Source: Locusta migratoria (Eukaryota; Arthropoda; Insecta; Orthoptera; Acrididae). Taken from it: a DNA stretch of 64,000 nucleotides. Of this stretch, positions 20,776 through 32,371 are shown piece by piece (position 1 is the stretch's first letter; each line of letters opens with the position of its first letter). The DNA lies in the NCBI GenBank assembly GCA_026315105.1, contig CM048748.1, positions 473,521,150 through 473,585,149 of the forward strand, written 5' to 3'. A program made the translations under genes and the position numbers. Below the pieces are notes generated by a model. That model searched no databases, was not told the DNA's origin, and saw nothing but the letters and a program-made list of their open reading frames with translations.

Positions 20776-21525
20776 CTACTCAAGAATACAATCAGGTGAG
20801 AGATGCACAGAGTTAGAGGTTGAAACCGCACTCGAAGTTGTGTGGCATTGACAGCTCCCACCAGCAGGTGACGCAGGCAGAGGGGACCGGTTGCCACAGT
20901 AGTGGGTAGCAGGGAAACATCCGACTGTGGTAGTAACAGTATGGGTAGTGAAGCGGCTGTTCCACTGAGAAGCGAGTGGGAGGGGGAGGTCTATATTCAG
21001 ATTTTGTGGCAGAGGCCAGCTGCGGTGTGAGGTTATGCAGAATGCCAGGCGGGTCAACGAGGTCGGCCGGATGGGGGAGCGGCCCCGAGTGAAGGTGCAA
21101 GGTGGTGCAGTTTGTGCGCGAGCATACACGTCAAGATGGAGTTCAGATAAGTAGGCAGCAGGAACCTGGTCAGCGATGCAGATGCACTTGCTCAGAGACT
21201 CGAGGATATCATAGGCCAGAGTCGTCTGGACCAGGAAAGGCAGCTTGTTGGTCCAGATTGCCATCAGAGTTGAGTGTGGCATTGCCTGCTCGCTGACCAG
21301 CAGTCGAAGACGTCTCCACAACTGGGAAGGCTTCCTGTCACGGAAATGTTCCTCCTGCAGAATGTACCAGATCATTTCATCAGGAGTGTGTGTGACTCGC
21401 TCCAGGATGGTCTGCTTCACCACGAAGTAGCAACGAGTCGTCGTAGGCGACGTTACCAGATTGCAGATTACACCTAATGTGCTCGTGCAGGTGTGTGATG
21501 AGACAGAGATAGCAATAAGCATCAT
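20776..21525 (-). pseudogene. gypsy-B Gag capsid region
   Basis: The segment HFRDRKPSQLWRRLRLL, followed by LWTNKLP-type and LAYDILESLSKCICIADQV motifs, is the usual capsid pattern of insect gypsy Gag proteins (leucine-rich helices around a conserved W-x-x-x-LP). It has no knuckle in frame and the frame closes at 20776. Confidence 0.65.
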
Positions 21526-22076
21526 CCAGGGAATGGTGGTCGAAGATTTGTTCTCCTAAGGTGAACTACGTAGTCGGAGCTTCGAATGAAAACGGAGGCA
21601 GCTTGGGCAGACGGCCAGACGGTGGTGGAGGAGGAGGAGGGGGAGGAGGAGATGGTGCCCAAGGTACCGTATCTGCCACTGCAGAGTCAGGTTGATGTTA
21701 CAGTTGCCGAGGGAGCACGTTGCAGAAGGCTGACGCAGCAAAGGCACCAAATTGTGCTGACGAATGGGCGCTTGAGCTCGAGACAGCATAAGAGAGACAC
21801 ACACAATGTGCCAGCCACACAAGCGGACGTAGTAGGCCAAAGCAGGCGTGGTGCAACAGGGGCGTGTCGGGACACCGAATGTGGCTGCACATCGAACACA
21901 TTGTCCTGTCCTGACAAGTTCACATGCGAGAAATCACTTGACAGAGTGTGAGTGTTAAAAACACAGTCACTGGGGAAACACTGCACAGGTGGTTGTCCGA
22001 AAGACGAATGCACTTCACTGTCTGCAACCGAAGCTGTGCGCAAGGAAATAGGTGCAAAAGGAGCTCGAGACAAAGG

Positions 22077-22541
22077 TTATGAATTAAATGCAGAATTCAC
22101 AGAAGAGTCAGGAATGAATCCACTAGCCAGTTCATTAGACACAGGCAGTAAAACATAGTTCTGCAACAGTGCGCCACTGTTCAAACTTTGTCCTGGCATG
22201 TAGGTCGCGGATGGATACACTGGTGCACACAGTGGAGCCGTGGCAGGCTGCAAATATAATTTTGAAGCACAGTACACTGAACTACCTGCAGTCGGCACTG
22301 GTTGATAATGTGCGCACACAAAATGGTCCTGCAAAACATGAGTACTGTTCGTCATTTGAGTACCGGAATGCAAGTTCAGGGTCACAAAGCCAGAGTCCAT
22401 TGTGTAACTCTGTGCATTGTTGTTCCAGGCCAAATTGAACAAGTCCGAAGAAAATTGCTGAGCCGTGTGCTGAGGTGTCGAAAGAAATACACTTGACGAA
22501 TCACTGGGTAGCGGAGAGTTGAACGATGGCTGAGAAACCAC
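22077..22541 (-). pseudogene. probable gypsy-B Gag N-terminal region
   Basis: A 154-residue open frame rich in Ser, Pro, Gln and Asn with no known domain. Position between the leader and the capsid region suggests the low-complexity N-terminus of Gag. No motif supports this directly. Confidence 0.35.
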
Positions 22542-22884
22542 GGTGAAGCCCAGTGGAAGTCAGACCAGTGTGCTGTTTATGGTCATAACCATCATATCAT
22601 GTACTGCCATATTTCGCAAATTAACCAGACGCGGTGAGCGAAACTCACTGAAACACGCATCGTAGCAAAAGAAACTCAGTACAGGGTCACCAATATGGGT
22701 CTTTTTAGGGATGTGAGCCCCAGCAAAAAAAAAAAGAAAACTTGGCTGCATATCAATACTTTAGTAAAGCGACAGTTCAAAAGCCTAAGACAGACTGAAT
22801 GTAATTGTTGGTGGCAGCCAAGAGACGGCTCGCCCAAAGACAATCGTAAATATATGATTGTTTATATATAAAGAACAGTCTAGA

Positions 22885-23240
22885 GTGCAACAATTTTTAT
22901 TCAACTAGATCTGGTCCTCCTTTTAGACCATCTTCAGGAATTGTAACTCTGAAATATATCATAGTTATATTTAGAGGACAATAACGTCAAAATTAACCTA
23001 AGTTAATTAAGGGAAAACTATGTTATCGCAATCAATGTCATGGCGCTGGCAGGTAACTGGGAGCCTTCCAGTACGTCACTGCTGGCTGGAGCAAGGAGGT
23101 TTACCTCTCTTAAATAGCGGAGGCTCCACCCCTTTGCCAACTCCACCCATCTTTGATAGCCAATGAAAAGACTACATAGATGAATTTAGCCAAAAAATAT
23201 AACATTGCAATTAACCACACATTCCTTTGTCAATGTGTGA
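22885..23240 (-). mobile_element. PLE-type 3' end fragment, second family
   Basis: The minus strand carries CCTGAAGATGGTCT near 22935-22950 followed by AATAAA-like sequence, the same arrangement as the ends of the PLE pair next door but with different surroundings. The GAAA expected after the hairpin is not present. It also holds several short direct blocks and no coding frame. Confidence 0.45.
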
Positions 23241-23329
23241 GAAAATATGTCATAAGAAAAAGGTTAAAAAAAGCTGATTGACTGCTAACAATAAAACCAT
23301 GCAGGTAACAATAAAATCTTTATTCCTTT

Positions 23330-23375
23330 TGTACGCATTTCGGGTGTAGACCATCTTCACAGTACCTGGTAAGCA
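23330..23375 (-). ncRNA. hammerhead-like motif in the PLE-C tail, mutated
   Basis: The minus strand reads GTGAAGA, a GGT...ACC hairpin, GAAA (23338-23341) and then TGCGTAC. The first core base is G rather than C, unlike the inverted sister copy at 27028-27060, so cleavage is unlikely. Confidence 0.4.
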
Positions 23376-24057
23376 TAAAAACTAAGACAATACATGTACA
23401 GTCAAACAGTTAAAAGTAAACTTGATACAAAAAGAGAAATGACACAAGAAAGAATTTATACATACCATAACACTACCCATTTAAGTATAGACAAAACGCA
23501 ATGGCCAGTAGATGCTGGCCACTCATCAAACACTGATAACATTAATATATGTGTACAAAACTTAGTACAGTCGTCGAAAGCTAAAAGTAAACTAAAATCA
23601 AATTTTTTCAGTGCCGTTAGGGCGAATGCATACCACGTGAGGGAAGCACCTCATCTAAGACATCATAAAAATATATAAATATAACAGTCCATATATACAA
23701 ACAAAATAAAATATTTAGTCTTGTACAGACATTTGCAGAATATTAACATGGACAAAATTAAGAATTTCCTCGAATCAATGTGACAGGCACAGCGTATGAG
23801 AGCCATTCGCCAGAGGGCAGCTGCTGCTGAGTGGCAGAAATAAGTTTACAAACATGGTATTAAAACTTGAAAAGGCAATCAGGTTCACGGATACAGTGTG
23901 AAAAGGGAAACGGGGCGCCAGTCCATCTACATGCCCCACAACTTCATACATTGCTATTCATCAAATATTTATGAAAAAAATCAATGAATCAATCGCGAGG
24001 CCCCACCAACTGATCATTAATTAATAGGTCCAGGCAACTCTGGTGGCTAATATAAAT

Positions 24058-24459
24058 CTAAATCTCTTCCAAGATATCCAATGAAACACCCTTATTACTA
24101 ACATGCAGAATTGTCAAACCATCATTAATGTTCCTCAAATGGTGCTGACATTCACGTAAATGATCACCCAATGCACTTCCATTACTCGCATACCCATGCT
24201 CTCGATACCTAATTTTGATGTCACATCCTGTTTGTCCTATATATAATGTGTTACACGATCCACACAGAATTTTATACACGCCCGCCCTACTAAGTTTATC
24301 TGGAACAGGCTCTACGCTGTGTCGCAAAATTTGCCCTAGCTTGCTTTTTGTCCGAAAACCCACCTTAACATTAGCTTTGCGGAAGGAATTGCCTATCTTA
24401 TCTAAGATACGAACAAAATATGTGAGTGAAATGTATCTGCTGGGTTCCTTCTCCGCCAT
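24058..24459 (-). pseudogene. PLE-C GIY-YIG endonuclease
   Basis: The nicking domain that makes PLEs unlike other retroelements. GVYKILCGSCNTLYIGQTG contains both halves of the GIY-YIG motif, with the family's Cys pair between them, and is followed by IKIRYREHGY and the downstream catalytic region. The frame ends in NKGVSLDILEEI, which recurs in the inverted copy. Confidence 0.85.
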
Positions 24460-24639
24460 AGGAACTTTTCTAATTTTTTTGAAAACAGAATCACCAATTT
24501 CCTTATCACCGCCTCATTGAAGCCATTGGCTAAGCCTATTTGGATAATGAGATTAATTTCTTTCTCCATAACGTCTTCGGAAATGGCTAATTTAGGCACT
24601 CGATAGAACATTGAGTTAAGGAAAGCGCCTTTGTGCACT

Positions 24640-25221
24640 GGTGAGTGGCAGGAATCACGTCAATTGCCGTAAACTTATGGAAGATTTCTATACTCAATTT
24701 CTGTTCATTTTTTACAATAAGCAAATCCAAAAAGTTAAGAAACCCTGTACTTCAACTTCATGTGTAAATTTCATGTTCGCGTGTAAGGTATGAAAGACAT
24801 CAACTAATTCTTTAACATCATTTTCATCGCCAGAAATTATTATGAAAATGTCATCAACATAATCTTTCCTGATAGACCCCCAGAGGTGGAAAAAAATTTA
24901 CGTTCCAGATAATTGACAAAAATTTCTAAAAGTATCCCCGACAAGCTACATCCCGTAGCCAAACCCTTGTTTTTGACGATAAACATTCTGATTGAATGTG
25001 AAATAGTTAAATGACAAGGAGAGGCATACGATCTCCACAAGCTCTACCGCAAACACAGGTTGCACTTTACCAAAGCGTATGAAATTGTTATAAACAATTT
25101 GTAAGGTCTCGTCAATTGGTACATTCGTATACAAATTTTTAATATCAAGGGAAAGGAGAAGAGTATTTTCAGGTAAAACAAAATCCTGCAAGATACTTGC
25201 CATTTCATAGCTATTATACAC
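24640..25221 (-). pseudogene. PLE-C reverse transcriptase palm
   Basis: LLSLDIKNLYTNVPIDETL is the first catalytic block of PLE reverse transcriptase. A KGLATGCSLSGILLEIFVNY segment follows (24960-24920), then in another frame DYVDDIFIIISG (about 24865-24830) carries the catalytic aspartates. The shift between them is in the C/T-rich stretch near 24870. Confidence 0.83.
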
Positions 25222-25253
25222 ACTGTATCTGTTGTGAAAAGTATATAACTCCC

Positions 25254-25874
25254 TTATTGTGGCTTGACAAAACTGTTAAGGTAATAATTGGGGCTATAAC
25301 ATCCGGAAACACGGGGACGTATAGGATTGTTTTCTTTTTGCAACTTTATCTGTGCCCGCAAGATAGGCATTTTAGGGTTCATCATAATAAGTCTTTTCTT
25401 TTTCCATTTTGAGTCCAATATGACAACAGAGCTGTTAATAATGTATCTAATGTCTTTTGCAAAAGTTAAGAGTGGATTTTTGTCAACTTGAACAATTTCA
25501 TTCTCTTCAAAGTTCACAGTTTTAGAAATGTAATCAGTGTCGTTAATCAATACAATGGAAGAATTTTTGTCAGCCTTCGTAACTAACACCTTATTTTATG
25601 TAAGCTTTTGATTAAGGTTCTTTCATAAATACTGCAAGGGCTGGCAGCAACTGCACACTTGAGTAAGCGCTTTAGTGGTTTTAACTGCAATAGTAGCCTG
25701 CTCAGGTTTTGACATCTTTAACATCTCACACCCACTTTTGACTTCTGATATGATATCTTTAAAAATCTTATTATTAAAATTATGAGACACACTAAAGCTG
25801 GGACCCTTATTGAGAAGTCTCATCTCTTCATTTGAGAAAGTGATATTTGACATATTAACCAAGTAAGTAAACAT
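25254..25874 (-). pseudogene. PLE-C N-terminal region and first RT block
   Basis: 25623-25874 holds FSNEEMRLLNKGPSFSV, the conserved N-terminal PLE motif, and 25254-25589 holds VTKADKNSSIVLINDTDYI and GCYSPNYYLNSFVKPQ. The two frames are separated by a stop near 25610. Confidence 0.8.
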
Positions 25875-25916
25875 AATTTTGCCGTGCGAGTGGTTAATAT
25901 GTCAAATATCACTTTC
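25836..25916. repeat. perfect 26 bp hairpin at the PLE-C inversion junction
   Basis: 25836-25861 and 25891-25916 are perfect reverse complements with a 29-base loop. The left arm is the PLE-C 5' coding region. The right arm starts the inverted copy and then jumps directly to the nuclease region. Confidence 0.9.
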
Positions 25917-25918
25917 CC

Positions 25919-26320
25919 GTGGCGGAGAAGGAACCCACCACATACATTTCACTCACATATTTTGGTCGTATCTCAGATAAGATGCCCAATGCCTTCCGCA
26001 AAGCTAATGTTAAGGTGGGTTTTTGGACAAAAAGCAAGCTAGAGCAAATTTTGCGACACAGAACAGAGCCTGTTCCAGATAAACGTAGTAGGGCGGGGAT
26101 GTATAAAATCCTGCGTGGATCGTGTAATAAATTTTATATAGGACAAAACGGATGTGACTTTAAAATTGGGTATCGAGAGCATGGGTATGCGAGTACTGGA
26201 AGTGCATTGGGTGATCATTTACAAGAATGTCGGCACCATTTGAGGAACATTAATGATCGTTTGATAATTCTCCACGTTAGTAATAAGGGTGTTTCATTGG
26301 GTATCTTGGAAGAGATTTAG
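25919..26320 (+). pseudogene. PLE-C' GIY-YIG endonuclease
   Basis: A 133-residue open frame homologous end to end to 24058-24459, with GMYKILRGSCNKFYIGQNG at the nuclease core. The first Cys of the pair is now Arg and the YIGQTG is YIGQNG, so the domain is probably inactive although the frame is open. Confidence 0.8.
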
Positions 26321-27027
26321 ATTTATATCAGCCACCAGAGTTGCCTGGACCTATTAATTAATGATCAGTTGGTGGGGCCTCGCGATTGATTCATTGATTT
26401 TTTTCATAAATATTTGATGAATAGCAATGTATGAAGTTGTGGGGCATGTAGATGGACTGGCGCCCCGTTTCCCTTTTCTCATTGTATCCGTGAACCTGAT
26501 TGCCTTTTCAAGTTTTAATACCATGTTTGTAAACTTATTTCTGCCACTCAGCAGCAGCTGCCCTCTGGCGAACGGCTCTCATACGCTGCGTCTGTCACAT
26601 TTATGTTAATACCTGATTCGAGGAAATTCTTAATTTTGTCCATGTTAATATTCTGCAAATGTCTGTACAAGACTAAATATTTTATTTTGTTTGTATACAT
26701 GGACTGTTATATTTATATATCTTTATGACATCTTAGGTGACATGCTGCCCTCACATGGTTTGTATTCACCGTAATGGCACTAAAAAATTTGATTTAAGTT
26801 TACTTTTAGCTTTCAACGAATATACTAAGTTTTGTACACACATATTAATGTTATCAATGTTTGATGAGTGGCCAGCATCTACTGGCCATTGCGTTTTGTC
26901 TATACTTAAATGGGTAGTGTTATGGTATGTATAAATTCTTTCTTGTGTCATCTCTCTTTTTGTATCAAGTTTACTTTTAACTGTTTGACTGTACATGTGT
27001 TATCTTAGTTTTTACACTTACCAGGTA

Positions 27028-27060
27028 CTCTGAAGATGGTCTATACCCGAAATGCGTACA
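27028..27060 (+). ncRNA. hammerhead-like motif in the PLE-C' tail
   Basis: CTGAAGA (27030-27036) matches the CTGANGA core. A GGT...ACC hairpin follows, then GAAA (27049-27052), four bases and TA as the expected cleavage dinucleotide. The pair adjoining the core is U/C and the outer stem is not obvious, so activity is uncertain. Confidence 0.45.
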
Positions 27061-27399
27061 ACAGGAATAAAGATTTTATCGTTACCTGCATGGTTTTATT
27101 GTCAGCAGCCAATCAGCTTTTTTAACTTCTTTCTTATTACATTGATAATTATGGCTGCACATCTGACTTGCAATGAGATAAAATAATTATAGTCACCTTT
27201 CTGATATTTAAAATAAAAATAAAAACATTAAAATACTGACATAAATTGCACCACGTTCTTATCAATATTTTCAAAGATATTCTATAAGTGGTTATGCAGT
27301 GTTGTATAAAATTTAAGGGCATAAAAGATTAACTATAAAATTTATTTAAGATATATAGAAGAACAATTCAAGATATGATACCTTGCAAAGACTATTTGG

Positions 27400-28160
27400 T
27401 TCTTTTCTCATTGAAATTTGTGTAAAACTTTGGTGGAAAGAGGAAAACGATTTCTGGTCAGATGAGTACCGGATTATAAATACAAAATCAGTTGGGGGTA
27501 TTACAAGAGTAGGTCTGATAATGAATAAGAAAATATGAATGCGGGTAAACTACTATGAGCAACACAGTGATCACATTATTGTAGTCAAGATAGATACGAA
27601 GCCAACACCGATCACAGTAGTACAGGTTTATATGGCAACTAGCTCTGCCGATGATGAGGAGATCGAAGAAATATGTGAGGAGCTAAAGGAAATTATTCAG
27701 ACAATTAAGGGAGATGAAAACATAATTGTTATGGAAGACTGGAATTTGATAGTAGAACAAGGAAGGGAAGGGAAGACATGGTCTGGGCAAAAGGAATGAA
27801 AGAGGAAGCCACCTAGTAAAATTTAGCATGGAACATAATTTAGTCATTACAAACACCTGGTTTAAGAATCAGGAAAGAAAGTTGTATATGTGGAGGAGAC
27901 CAGGAGACACTGGGAGATACCAGATAGATTTTATAATGGTAAGACATAGATTTCAGAACCAGGTTTTAAACTGTGAAACATACCCAGGGGCAGATATAAA
28001 CTCTTACCATAATTTATTGGTCATGAAATGTAGGCTGAAACTGAAAAAACTGCAGAAAGGTAGGAAAATAAGGAGATGGGACCTGGATAAACTGAAGGAA
28101 CATGAAGCTCTTGAGAATTTCAGATGGAGTTTTAGGCAACAATTGACATTTTATGCAGTA
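27400..28160 (+). mobile_element. RTE-type non-LTR fragment (endonuclease region)
   Basis: The plus strand encodes an APE-type endonuclease piece related to the RTE element at 32.2-35.5 kb. Shared motifs include VGLIMNKK, TVVQVYMATS, a degenerate metal-binding block (VMEDWNLIV, where GDWN is expected) and RRPGDTGRYQIDFIMV. It is frameshifted at 27537 and 27798 and is truncated at both ends. Confidence 0.8.
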
Positions 28161-28690
28161 TATGAAGATCACTCTTAATATTCTGGAAAGGATGTCCTGT
28201 GTTCTTTATGTGGGTAGCTAATGTTAATTTATTAAAGTTATTGGTGTGGTAGGCATTTATGTGTTCATTGTATCTTGTTTTGAATTCTCTTCCTGTTTGG
28301 CATTGCAGGTGTTGCATACCATTCTGTAGATGCCTGAGTGTGTGTGTTTATCTGTCAGTATGTTTACATTGTGTCTCGGTGAATTTGTAATGTATTGTAT
28401 GTTTTGAAGGCTATGTTGATGTTGTGTCGGATGAAAATGTTTGCTATTTTGTAGGCTCAAACAAATAGCTGCAGCAAATGGATATGATGACAACCTTGCA
28501 CAGGAAAGCAAAACCAAAAAGAAACCAATCCCCACACAGAAAACAAAAGATAAACCTACAGCATGTATCCCCTTCATTGGCAAACTATCCTTTTCCGTCC
28601 CCCCCCCCTTTTTTCCCCTCTTTTTCTTCATTTGTGTAACTATCGGCAGTACAGCACGAAGGTAAGTACAGCCAATCTATCTCTTTTTAA
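28130..28690 (-). mobile_element. PLE fragment, third family (GIY-YIG and tail)
   Basis: The minus strand carries SGIYRMVCNTCNAK and, in another frame, QTGREFKTRYNEHINAYH: the two halves of a PLE GIY-YIG nuclease split by a frameshift near 28300. Its right-hand part (28640-28690), gtaactatcggcagtac and aatctatctc, is shared with the palindromic insertion at 36.0-36.35 kb, so both belong to one family. Confidence 0.65.
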
Positions 28691-28744
28691 ATAAAAATAA
28701 AGAAATATAAGAATAAAAATAATAATAATAAATATAAAACATGT

Positions 28745-28748
28745 ACAT

Positions 28749-28781
<33 letters not shown>
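28745..28781 (+). repeat. (AC)n microsatellite
   Basis: About 15 AC units beside the PLE fragment. No coding role. Confidence 0.95.
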
Positions 28782-28782
<1 letters not shown>

Positions 28783-28799
28783 TTTTTCTCCCATCACCT

Positions 28800-29390
28800 G
28801 TCTCTCCACTCCCTCCTAAGCTGCATCTAGTTATTCCCATCTAGGCCTTGCTGTACCCACCCTCACCACCCTCATGCAACCTTCCTATCCCCTCTTCCCT
28901 CACCTCGCCAATTTACACGCCGCAGAACTTGGTTCAAAGTGCAGCAGCTGGAGGTGATGATTGTATGACTGTGTTGCGTGTCTGTGTCATTGCATGAATG
29001 TTCTGTTTTCTGAAGGCCATGGCTAATAGCTGAATGTGTTCTTTTGTATGTGCTTGTCACAGCTCGTCGCCACGTCTTTGCTGTGAGTTGTAAACTTTCC
29101 TTATTACTATATGATTAATGATAATGATAGAATGTCCTGTAATATCATGAAAAGGTGCCTTTAATTACACTGAGATTTTCCATGTAATTACAAAATGTTG
29201 TCTTCATGAGCTATGTAACAAATATTAATCTAATGTAATCTAACAGTCAGAATTTCACTGTGTTTAGGAAGGCAGAAAGGTTAGTCAACATTCTTACGGA
29301 ATTTCTCAAATTATCAGAGGACTTCAAAAAATTATTACCGGTATCCACACAATGCTGAAGAAATTATTGATTTATTTATTATTTTATTTA
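28800..29390. other. no recognisable feature
   Basis: Intronic sequence with no motif, no long frame and no repeat boundary that I can support. Confidence 0.4.
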
Positions 29391-29499
29391 AAATATCTTC
29401 AAGCATTTTACATGCTAGTGATGTTAGTTTGTACATATGGAACATAATAATAAATCATGATGCATATAACAATATTACCAAGAGAAAAAAAAGAGAAGA

Positions 29500-30525
29500 C
29501 ATCTGAATCATATAATTTTGCTTTTAAGTATACACCGAGAAGAGATTAAAATATTAAGTCCTCTTTAGAGCAATCAAAAAATTTGTCTATGGTATAGATG
29601 GCTTTCTTTTTGAGCCAGGTTCATGTGGTTTTTCAAAAAGTTTTTAATGGTGTAATGTGTGCTTCTGGTGGCAGAGCATTGAACATTTTAATTCCAAGGT
29701 AGGCATAGCTATTTTACTCAATCTTGTAAAGGGTTGGTCAATCTTCTCTTTGTGACAATGCAATTAGTGTCTTAAAATGTTTCCTTGTTCTCTTTTGTGA
29801 AAACCAGACAATGAAGAATAAACAGTGATAGGACTGTGATGACACCCAGTTCCTTGAAGAGTGGCCTACAAGATACATTGTTTCTGAAAACACCTGCAAT
29901 ACATTGACAGCCATTTTTTTACACAAAGACTTTTTGCTCCTGCAAAATTACCCCAATAAGTTATATGGCTATGAAAAAGCATAATATGAGCTAAGTAACA
30001 TGTCTGCACTTACACATATCCTACGTTTGTGCAACAGGTATAACACTCTTGATTATTTATTGCACATGGAATCTGTGAGGATGCTCCTAGTTAGTTGGTA
30101 AAACTTTATGATGCTTCTCACTGGGCTCCAGCACTTATGTTGGCAACAGATGAACAATGAAGTGTAGCATCGTGCTAATATTTTTCATAAATGTTATTGC
30201 TGTTTGTTTCACTTGCAGCAAAATTAATACTGTACCTGCTCTATGGTTGACAAGTTCTTGTATGCACCATTGTCCATACAGAAAAAAGTAATTTTCATTT
30301 TAATTGAAATTGTCAATGACACTTGACATATGACACTTGTCATATTAGTTGCTGCCATTAACCTTTGGTGCCAACATAACCACTGGAGCCTGGCAAGAAG
30401 CCTCGTATAATTTAACCAAGTTAGTTTGGTCTCCAAATGCACACCCAGAAGTTTAACAGATTCATATTGGTGTTGTACAGACTAAAAAAAATCACATTTT
30501 CAGTTTTATTCAGATTTACTGTCAG
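29500..30525 (-). mobile_element. degenerate non-LTR retrotransposon 3' part
   Basis: The minus strand has LTVNLNKTENVIFF and, in a second frame, VHLETKLTWLNYTRLLARLQ, the thumb signature (LGV-x-LD-x-KLTW) of non-LTR reverse transcriptases. A block near 30240-30280 (gttgacaagttcttgtatgcacca) recurs at 45985-46015, so at least two fragments of this family are in the intron. No intact domain remains. Confidence 0.5.
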
Positions 30526-30840
30526 TGTGGCTCAGTAGCACAGTGGTAGGTGCTAGACTACAAATCCAAAGGTAGCGGGTTTGATCTCCACCAGGTCCTA
30601 GAAGTTTTATCTGTCACTTTTCAGTTCTTTCACCTCTGGCAGTATTCCTGATGTGAAAAATATCGAATAGCACCGTGGTTTGGAACCAATGTTAAACTGT
30701 AACTGGCTGGGTAAGTCAGTTCGAAGTTCGGAGGAAGGCGACAGCATACAACCTCCAAACAGGACCATGCCTAGTAAAGCTCTATGGTGTTCAAACCAAG
30801 CACATTGTCATTAAACCAGGTAGTGCCAGTTTTTAGGTTG
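30526..30840 (+). repeat. tRNA-derived SINE, plus strand
   Basis: Begins with a tRNA-like head: an A box in AGTAGCACAGTGGTAGGTGC and a B box in GCGGGTTTGATCTCC. A non-tRNA body of about 240 bp follows. It interrupts or abuts the degenerate LINE on its left. The isotype is unclear. Confidence 0.5.
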
Positions 30841-32225
30841 GAATACAAGAGAGCAGTGTGAGAATTACCTCATAATCAGGTTAATCTGTATCGTGCATCC
30901 AAGTTACCAACTAGAATGATGTATACAAGAATAGAGAAGAAAATCAAGGGGCTTTTATGTAATAATCAGTTTGGGTAGGTAAAGGCACAAGTGGCAGTTC
31001 TGACATTGCAAATGATAATGGAATCATGACTTCAAAAAAGAAACAAAAAATTAAGTTCATAAGATCTGTCAATCACAAAAAAATGTAACATACTGAAAGA
31101 CATTCGAAATTCTCGGGAAACTTGGTAGAAGCTAAAGGTAAAAGCACTTGGTAGAAGCTAAAGGTAAAAGCAGGTGACATACCATCTTTACAGGAAGTAA
31201 ACGGAAAATAAAAGTGAAAAACCAAGAAACATATGGATGCTATTAAGAGAAAGCTCAGTGTGTAAGGTAGTTCATAAAAACAAAGTTTGCTATTCAAGTC
31301 AAGAAAACTTACACGAAATAGGAAAGGAAACCTCATTTTTGAGCAAAGACTCAGACTTGGCATGCATCATTTATGGAAGCAGGTGGTGGTGCTCTTAACC
31401 AACGTGGCTCGTCCACCTGTTTCATACATGAATATGGACAAGGCAAAATTCCTAGGATATTTTTCTAACATGTGTAACACTGGTAATGCAAACGCAAACA
31501 GCAGACATTGCTGAGGTTTGGTCAGTTTCATGTCTCTGAACAGAGTAACTACAGCTGTTACTTTTCCTTAGGACAAGCAGTTTTACTGCATGGAGAACTG
31601 TATCAATCAAGTCTTCAGAACTTGTTTTCTTTTGAAATTTATCTGATATATATAGGTTTTCTATGGTATCAATTCAACAAAGATCACAATATTGTCAGCA
31701 ATCTCAGCTTCAATTAAAAGAGAAAAATATATATTATCAATACAGTTAATCCCCAAAGTTATTTAGTGATAATACAGGGATCGAGGGGGTGACTACAATT
31801 TATCATTAACAAACAGAGAGAAAGTAAATTTTTATAACAAGCCCATAAGTTCTCAATGTTTTAGTTGGTAATACACAATTATGAACAGGAGACCTTTCAA
31901 GATGGTCTTGCCACCAATGATGAGTAAGGTGAACCCAAGTCACAGGGTCTGATGCTCTTTTGAGACCTAGATCAATTGACATGATTTTTGGCAGAGTGGA
32001 CTGCAGAAGGTAATGAAGAACTAAAGGAGATGGACTAGCCACCACTACTCAGAAATAGCTCCAAGTTAACGAGGTAACAAATCACACATCTCTCACCACA
32101 GGTACATAATTATTCTTTAAATAAGCAACAATATTTTCCTCCCTTCATGGAGGTGATGAAGCCACTGATGGGTTTTAATTCTGTTTGAGATTACCATGTT
32201 GTCTTATGTTCTCTTTGCAATCTTG
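30840..32225. other. no recognisable gene
   Basis: A local duplication of about 24 bp (cttggtagaagctaaaggtaaaagca) is seen at 31120-31172. Otherwise I see nothing supportable. Confidence 0.4.
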
Positions 32226-32371
32226 ATAGACTTTGGTGATGGTGGTGGTCTTCAGACCGCAGTCTGGTTTCATGCAGCTCTCCACACTACTCTGTCCTGT
32301 GCAAGTCTCTTTATCTGAGAATGCATTTGACAACCTACATCCTTTTGAATCTGCTTATTGTATTCATCCCC

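Larger units (their letters stand above)
18740..22885 (-). mobile_element. gypsy-B: decayed, 3'-truncated Ty3/gypsy element
   Basis: On the minus strand: a remnant of the 5' LTR and leader (about 22700-22885), a primer-binding-like TTGGTGACC near 22700, Gag pieces (22541 to 20776), protease-region debris (20766-19989) and the start of reverse transcriptase (19804-18745). Frames are broken repeatedly and Pol ends inside reverse transcriptase, where PLE-B begins. It belongs to a different gypsy subfamily from gypsy-A, judged by its Gag and leader. Confidence 0.75.
23247..25890 (-). mobile_element. PLE-C: Penelope-like element, minus copy
   Basis: From right to left: N-terminal region (25874-25623), first reverse transcriptase block (25589-25254), palm (25221-24946), catalytic block and connector (about 24870-24500), GIY-YIG nuclease (24459-24058), then a 3' tail with AATAAA-type signals to about 23247. 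All PLE domains are present with at least two frameshifts. Its 3' half is repeated in inverted orientation at 25905-27136. Confidence 0.87.
25891..27136 (+). mobile_element. PLE-C': inverted, internally deleted PLE copy
   Basis: Begins with 26 bases of the PLE 5' region, skips the reverse transcriptase, then carries the nuclease (25919-26320) and the complete 3' tail in the same order as PLE-C on the opposite strand. The tail matches 23247-24060 inverted, including the end tttttaact near 27120. Confidence 0.85.
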
